From Maricurvus nonylphenolicus (GTDB lineage Bacteria > Pseudomonadota > Gammaproteobacteria > Pseudomonadales > Cellvibrionaceae), in contig NZ_AP031498.1 of NCBI RefSeq assembly GCF_042854845.1, positions 744,001 through 808,000 of the forward strand: a DNA stretch of 64,000 bases, read 5' to 3'. Below, one piece after another: positions 59,142 through 64,000 of the stretch (positions are counted from its first letter, which is position 1; each line of letters starts with the position of its first letter). The notes under the pieces are model-generated. The model saw only the letters and a list, made by a program, of their open reading frames with translations. It did no database searches and was not told the origin of the DNA. The position numbers and the translations under genes are program-made.

Positions 59142-62100
59142 TTACTTATACACTTTACTGGATCCAGATTTATCCAGCGGATTAACCAGCTTACGACACT
59201 GATGACAATATTTACTGATAATCGCCAAAGCTTTTTCCGGCATTAGTGGTTTCAGTAAATATTCATTCATACCTGCGTCCAGACATTCGGCTTTATCCTT
59301 CAATGACACGCTTGCCGTCAGCGCAATAATCGGCAGTGAATCCCAGTACGGTTGGTTGCGAATTTCTTTGGTGGCCTCCACTCCATCCATATTGGGCATA
59401 TGTCGATCCATAAAGATAAGATCTACTTCATGGTTTTCCAGGTAGTCGAGTGCCTCAACACCGTCGCGTACTTCGATAGTGTTGCAGCCCATATCCGTTA
59501 ACAAGCGCGATAGGGCAAGGGAATTGATCTCGTTATCTTCAACAATCATCACGCGGGCATTGTATTGGTATTCTGCATCGTCCTGTTCTGCCTGGGCTTT
59601 GTCGCCTTGCGAAGCGATAGGTAAATCTATTTCAATGCGCGCGGTTGTACCGACGCCGTATTTGCTGGTGAGTTCCAATCGTCCATCCATTAACTGCACT
59701 AGCTGTTGGGAGATGGATAAGCCTAAACCGGTGCCACCGTATTTTTGTTGAATATCGGCATCCGCCTGGATGAATTGTTCGTACACTGTGCGCAGGCGTT
59801 TTTCTTCAATACCAATGCCGCTGTCTTTGATTTCTATCACCAGGCTGGCGGTGTTGTGATTAATCAATTTACCGGTAACTGTAATCCACACACCACCTTC
59901 TTCGGTAAACTTCACCGCATTACCAATTAAGTTACTGAGCACCTGCCGCAGGCGTACAGAATCACCCACAAAGTGTTCTGGAATATCCAGGCTGTAATCC
60001 TGCTTCAGGGTAAGCTGGCGGCGATGGGTTTCAATATGGAACAGCTCCAGGAGTTCATTAATCAGAGATTTGAGGTTAAAAGGTTTTTCAATAAGCTCGA
60101 CTTTATGGGCTTCAATTTTAGAGAAATCGAGAATGTCGTTAATGATATTGAGCAGCGCATTACCGGCACTGAGCAGGGATTTGATATAGCGCTGCTGTGT
60201 TGTATCGAGGCGTGTTCGCTCCAGCAGTAATCCCATGCCCAACATGCCACTGAGCGGTGTACGAATTTCGTGGCTCATTTTAGCCAGGAAATTCTGTTTC
60301 GCCTGTTCAGAGCTTTGGGCAATATCGCGGTCGAGTTCCGCCTGGCGGGCGCGTCGCTGCCAGCGCCAGTAGGTAACCAGCAGAATAATGATGAGTGCAG
60401 CATAGGCGGCATAGGCCCAGGCACTTAACCACCAGGGTGGCAGAATACGAATATTCAGGGTGGCCGGTGTTTCATTCCAGATGCCGTCGTTATTAGTGCC
60501 TTTCACATGGAAGGTATAGTTACCAGGGGATATCTGGTGATACACCACATGACGGCGAGGGCCTTCTTGAATCCAGTTCTTGTCGACCCCTTCGAGTTGG
60601 TAACTGTAGCGATTGAGTTCACTGCGGGTGTAGTTAAGGGCTGAGAACTTCAGTTCAAACGGTTGCTCGTGATATTCCAGGGTGACGTCCGTTTGGTGTT
60701 CTAAATCAATCGTGCGGTGATTTTGCTCATTCAGAATGTGTATGTCGGTAATCACCACCGGTGGTACAAAGCGGTTGTGTTCTACCAGTTCTGGACGGAA
60801 ATAAGTCAGGCCGCCAACACCACCAAAGTACAGATAACCGTTATTGCCTTTTAAATGACTGCCGGAAATAAACTCTGTCGACTGTACGCCATCGCCTTCA
60901 TCGTAGCGGTATGCAGTATTTAGCGGGATGTTGTAGCGTAGCAGGCCGTCGCGGGTGCTGATCCACAGGTTGTGTAAGCTGTCTTCTTCAATGCCCAGAA
61001 TGGCGGCATTCAAATAGCCGTCGGTATCCATATAGTGTTGGAAAGCGCCGGTGAGGGGATCAAATAAATTCAAACCACCGGATTCTGTTCCAATCCACAG
61101 GCGGCCATTTTCGGCCTGCTGAATGCTGTATACATGGTTGTGGCTAATACTGCGGGGATTGGCCGGGTCGTGCTGGTAGCGAATAAAGCGATTTTCTTCC
61201 GGGATAAATTGTTGCAAGCCCGCTGAAGCCGTGCCAATCCAAATTCGTTGCTGATTGTCTTCAAATAATACCTGGATATAGTTATCGCCAATGGAGTCCG
61301 GATTATTGGGATCAAAAGTATGATGGGTAAAGCTATCGGTCTCTGGGTGGAACTGGTTTAAACCGCCTTGCCAGGTCGCCAGCCAAATACGCTGCTTACT
61401 GTCCTGCAGTATGTCAAACACACTGTTGTCGTTAATCGCCTGCGGATTATTAGAATCCTGCTGGTAACGGGTAAAGGTTTCCGTTTCAGGATTAAAGCGG
61501 TTGAGGCCACCGGAGTAGGTACCTATCAATAGTTCGCCCGTGTAAATGGGGGTTACACACATGGCGTGGTTGTTACTGATGGAGGTAGGGTCTTTGGGGT
61601 TATGCAGGTAGTGAGTGCTCTGGTTATCTTTTAGCGATAAGCGATTGAGGCCACCGGCATCACTGGCTACCCACAAAGTTTGGTCTGGCGCTTCGTAAAT
61701 ATCGTTAGCGGTACTGTTGGCAAGAGCCAGGTCGGTATTGTTGTTGCTGATCAGCTGAAACTTATTGCTCTTTTCGTCGAGTTTATAGATGCCACCGTAA
61801 TAGGTGCCCACCCAGATAATGCCGGCGTCATCCTCATAAATGTTTTTGATTTCCCGAGTGGCCAGGTAGTGGTGAAATTCACCGCTTACCGCATCCAATA
61901 AATTCAGGCCGCCATTGGTGCCTACCCATAACCGGCCGCGGCTGTCTTCCATGAGTGTCCAGACAAAATCATTGCTCAGGCTTTTGGGATTATCGGGATT
62001 GTGACGGAAATGAATAAAATGGCCGTTATTCGAATCCAGCTTGTTTAAACCTGTACCAAAGGTGGCAGCCCAGATGGTGCCATTGGAATCTTCGATCACA

Positions 62101-62816
62101 TCCCAGACATTGTTACCGGAAAGGCTGTTGGGGTCGTCGGCGTTGTGGCGGAAGTGTTGCCAACTGCGGGTGGTTTGGTTGAATCGGGCCAGGCCTTCAT
62201 TAGCTGAGGCGATCCAGATATTGTTGTCGTGATCCTCCACTACCGACCAGGCTGAACCGGAGACATCCTGACTGTAGTGGGTGAATGTTTTTTCCTGCTG
62301 ATTATAAAAGTGCAAACCGCCATCGAGGCTGGCCACCCACAGGCCTGGGCCGCGTGTGGTGTTACGACTGACTTTAAGATCGACGATGACTTTCGGGCCA
62401 TCATTAAGCGGGCTAAATTTTCCTTCGCTGTCGCGCTCTATCAGTCCTCCCCCTTGTGTGCCCAGCCATAGCCTGTTGTCGGTATCGTGCACAATGGACC
62501 AGATAAAGTTGCTCGATAGGCCCTGCTCAATCATATAGTGGCGGAAGTCATAGCCGTCGAAGCGGTTGAGACCATTGCGGGTACCAAACCACATAAACCC
62601 GGTGTCGTCCTGGGAAATGGCAAAAACGGTACTTTGGCTGAGGCCTTGCTTTAAGGTGATTTGCTCGAGGGTATTTTGGGCCAGCGCCGGTGTTGTGCTG
62701 CTTAGGGCGAGGGTGGCTGTAACTAAGGCTAGAGACTGTTTAAGCGTGGAATGGATATGGCGTGCAATTGAAAAAAGCCTCGTCGCTGAGGCCGCGGTCC
62801 TTCGGGTTAAGCGCAT
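59142..62816 (-). CDS. Hybrid sensor histidine kinase with two-component-regulator propeller
   Basis: A 1224-residue membrane sensor. After an N-terminal signal or anchor (about residues 28-47) come many Reg_prop repeats forming periplasmic propellers (about 50-690; recurring ISQDDTGFMWFGTRNGLNRFD-type units), a Y_Y_Y domain (about 705-770), one membrane helix (AWAYAAYAALIIILLVTYW), a HisKA domain with phospho-His in KMSHEIRTPLSGMLG, an HATPase domain (GNAVKFTEEGG, DSGIGIEEKRL, GTGLGLSIS) and a receiver with Asp near 1137 in LIFMDRHMPNMDG. It lacks the AraC output domain of Bacteroides HTCS proteins, so the signal must pass to another protein, for example an HPt. The ligand is unknown; the family often senses saccharides. 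Confidence 0.9.
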   Translation of the reverse strand: MRLTRRTAASATRLFSIARHIHSTLKQSLALVTATLALSSTTPALAQNTLEQITLKQGLSQSTVFAISQDDTGFMWFGTRNGLNRFDGYDFRHYMIEQGLSSNFIWSIVHDTDNRLWLGTQGGGLIERDSEGKFSPLNDGPKVIVDLKVSRNTTRGPGLWVASLDGGLHFYNQQEKTFTHYSQDVSGSAWSVVEDHDNNIWIASANEGLARFNQTTRSWQHFRHNADDPNSLSGNNVWDVIEDSNGTIWAATFGTGLNKLDSNNGHFIHFRHNPDNPKSLSNDFVWTLMEDSRGRLWVGTNGGLNLLDAVSGEFHHYLATREIKNIYEDDAGIIWVGTYYGGIYKLDEKSNKFQLISNNNTDLALANSTANDIYEAPDQTLWVASDAGGLNRLSLKDNQSTHYLHNPKDPTSISNNHAMCVTPIYTGELLIGTYSGGLNRFNPETETFTRYQQDSNNPQAINDNSVFDILQDSKQRIWLATWQGGLNQFHPETDSFTHHTFDPNNPDSIGDNYIQVLFEDNQQRIWIGTASAGLQQFIPEENRFIRYQHDPANPRSISHNHVYSIQQAENGRLWIGTESGGLNLFDPLTGAFQHYMDTDGYLNAAILGIEEDSLHNLWISTRDGLLRYNIPLNTAYRYDEGDGVQSTEFISGSHLKGNNGYLYFGGVGGLTYFRPELVEHNRFVPPVVITDIHILNEQNHRTIDLEHQTDVTLEYHEQPFELKFSALNYTRSELNRYSYQLEGVDKNWIQEGPRRHVVYHQISPGNYTFHVKGTNNDGIWNETPATLNIRILPPWWLSAWAYAAYAALIIILLVTYWRWQRRARQAELDRDIAQSSEQAKQNFLAKMSHEIRTPLSGMLGMGLLLERTRLDTTQQRYIKSLLSAGNALLNIINDILDFSKIEAHKVELIEKPFNLKSLINELLELFHIETHRRQLTLKQDYSLDIPEHFVGDSVRLRQVLSNLIGNAVKFTEEGGVWITVTGKLINHNTASLVIEIKDSGIGIEEKRLRTVYEQFIQADADIQQKYGGTGLGLSISQQLVQLMDGRLELTSKYGVGTTARIEIDLPIASQGDKAQAEQDDAEYQYNARVMIVEDNEINSLALSRLLTDMGCNTIEVRDGVEALDYLENHEVDLIFMDRHMPNMDGVEATKEIRNQPYWDSLPIIALTASVSLKDKAECLDAGMNEYLLKPLMPEKALAIISKYCHQCRKLVNPLDKSGSSKVYK

Positions 62817-62924
62817 AGTAAATCCGTAACAGCGGTAAAAATGGCTATCTGGTCATCTTACCTCTAATCATAGGAGTAAGAGCCATAAAGTTACAGACTT
62901 TTAACGGCCGATAGCGCTGTAGAT

Positions 62925-63659
62925 TTACGGTGTTTGATGATCGAATCTGCCATTCATCAGAAAAAACGTCGCCTGTGAGATTACTTCATCGTTGTTCATC
63001 ATAAAGGTGTGAGTTGTCGGCAGGCTAATAAAATCAGTCATACCCTCCACCTTGGTACTGATAACGGATACCTTGCCGTCGTTGGGACCTGGCAGATACT
63101 GCGACAGCAGAGGGTTCATGGTATCGGTTCCGGCAATCACGCCGAGTTCAAAATTCACTGGGCCAAGTTGGCGGGGAATGCTGTTGGCATCGGTGCCTAG
63201 TTGGTTACCTGCCGGGCCATTCCAAAGCTCATAGCCTGGGATGTCCTTCAGGTTATCGACAATCTCGCTGCCCTGGTTGGGAGGGCCCAACATAACCACA
63301 CGACCCAGTTCTGGATTGTTGGCGGGCCAGGCTGAGCTGGCCAGGTATTGGCGAACCAAAATACCTCCCAGGGAGTGGGTGACAAAATGGATTCGGTGAG
63401 CGTCCTGCTGGTTGCAACGCTCGATACCTTCATTGATGGCCATAGGTGCAAGTTCGGCAATGGTGTGATCACGAGAGGGGTAGTTGATATTGGCCACCGC
63501 GTAACCGGCTTGCACGAGATGTTGCGCCATTTCATCCATGGAATGGGAGGTGCGAGCAAGGCCGTGCAAAAGTACTACACATTCAATCGCATAGGCGGCG
63601 GGGGCACTATGCCACATCAGGAGGCATAGCATGGCTGTGGATAGATTTCGTGCGCGCAT
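62925..63659 (-). CDS. Exported alpha/beta hydrolase, lipase/esterase-like
   Basis: A 244-residue alpha/beta-hydrolase with a signal peptide (LSTAMLCLLMWHSAPAAYA). The oxyanion region is VVLLHGLART, the nucleophile Ser is in FVTHSLGGILV (GxSxG variant HSLGG), and an Asp in PGPNDGKVSV and His in LPTTHTFMM complete a triad. It resembles the small triacylglycerol-lipase/acetyltransferase group with a PGAP1-like motif. The ATG at 63657-63659 is chosen because AAGGA lies five bases upstream of it; an ATG two codons earlier would overlap that site. Confidence 0.85.
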   Translation of the reverse strand: MRARNLSTAMLCLLMWHSAPAAYAIECVVLLHGLARTSHSMDEMAQHLVQAGYAVANINYPSRDHTIAELAPMAINEGIERCNQQDAHRIHFVTHSLGGILVRQYLASSAWPANNPELGRVVMLGPPNQGSEIVDNLKDIPGYELWNGPAGNQLGTDANSIPRQLGPVNFELGVIAGTDTMNPLLSQYLPGPNDGKVSVISTKVEGMTDFISLPTTHTFMMNNDEVISQATFFLMNGRFDHQTP

Positions 63660-63674
63660 AATCATCCTTCTACT

Positions 63675-64000
63675 CTAATAGGTTTTCTCCAATACACCCG
63701 CCATGGCCTGACACGCTGCAGAGAGTGGATAGCGGCGGCGGGTAATCAGCCCCACTTGCTGTTGAATGGTCGGTTCCACCAAGGTGCGACAGTGGGCCCC
63801 TAATTCCTGCATTTGTTGCTCACATAACGCTGGCACAATACTGACCCCCAGGCCATTGGCTACCATACGGCCGATAGTGGCTAGCTGATGCGCCTCAAAG
63901 GCTGGATTGAATGTAAGTCCTTGCTCACTGACTCGTTCGCGGATCAGTTGGCGCAGGCGCGAAGACTGCTGCAAGGTAATAAAGTCAGATGCCATTAGGC
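63675..64000 (-). CDS. LysR family regulator, C-terminal part, cut by window edge
   Basis: The frame stays open to the end of the window. The visible part is the last third of a LysR effector-binding domain: FITLQQSSRLRQLI, FNPAFEAHQLATIGRMVANGLGVSIVPALC, ending RRRYPLSAACQAMAGVLEKTY. The DNA-binding part is outside. It precedes the lipase-like gene by 15 bp in the same direction. Confidence 0.75.
   Translation of the reverse strand, partial: LMASDFITLQQSSRLRQLIRERVSEQGLTFNPAFEAHQLATIGRMVANGLGVSIVPALCEQQMQELGAHCRTLVEPTIQQQVGLITRRRYPLSAACQAMAGVLEKTY

Noticed and set aside
1..64000. CRISPR arrays, tRNA or rRNA genes, insertion sequences, prophage
   Set aside because: I saw no regularly spaced direct repeats, no tRNA-like cloverleaf, no rRNA sequence and no transposase, integrase or phage genes.

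Overview
The window reads as chromosomal DNA of a free-living, aerobic, probably marine gammaproteobacterium. A Cellvibrionales/Spongiibacteraceae-like relative is my guess from gene content (PsrA-like fatty-acid operators, DUF3094, CcoG, TonB-dependent receptors, DUF3604 proteins, two REC-domain signalling proteins); this is inference, not a database match. I see no rRNA, tRNA, CRISPR array, prophage or insertion sequence. Both ends cut genes: a SprA-related metalloprotease-like gene on the left and a LysR regulator on the right.

Region by region. 1-9.7 kb: SprA-related gene end, a fatty-acid acyl-CoA dehydrogenase behind a promoter with two PsrA-type operators, a small MshEN-like hybrid protein, DUF3094, a REC-EAL phosphodiesterase divergent from an HPt protein, a lytic transglycosylase with two solute-binding domains, a Mn/Ca exporter and an Mpo1-like protein. 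9.7-19.6 kb: DUF4136 lipoprotein, two tandem DUF3604 paralogues, a class I HMG-CoA reductase divergent from a Crp/Fnr regulator, a sodium:alanine symporter and a LysR regulator. 19.7-25.8 kb: a serine/glycine catabolic operon sdaA-gcvT-gcvH-gcvP ending in a strong terminator. 26.0-28.6 kb: a TonB-dependent receptor. 29.0-37.8 kb: a minus-strand gamma-glutamyl-amine catabolic cluster (AraC regulator; MFS transporter, FAD amine oxidase, glutamine-synthetase-like ligase, aldehyde dehydrogenase, iron alcohol dehydrogenase, glutamine-amidotransferase-type hydrolase). 37.9-42.9 kb: leucine dehydrogenase, amidohydrolase, a solute-binding protein and an unrecognised 559-residue protein.

The most striking block is 42.9-52.3 kb. 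Two divergent operons share a 484-bp intergenic region, and each has its own Pho box. Leftward runs a membrane GGDEF-like protein with a destroyed active-site motif, translationally coupled to an AraC regulator and then to a Tat-exported PhoX-type phosphatase. Rightward runs a TonB-dependent receptor followed by a dual-domain beta-propeller phytase lipoprotein. I read this as a phosphate-starvation island for organic phosphate and phytate.

52.4-64 kb: a ccoG-cysI-DUF934 operon, a MocR-type regulator with a 10-bp inverted repeat around its promoter, an unrecognised lipoprotein, a 1224-residue propeller hybrid histidine kinase, an exported lipase-like hydrolase and the partial LysR gene.

A second theme is a population of long imperfect inverted repeats (about 60-180 bp) in intergenic DNA, mostly at convergent gene ends. 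Two of them (14865-15042 and 28656-28823) are diverged copies whose arms differ by compensating base changes while the central core is conserved.
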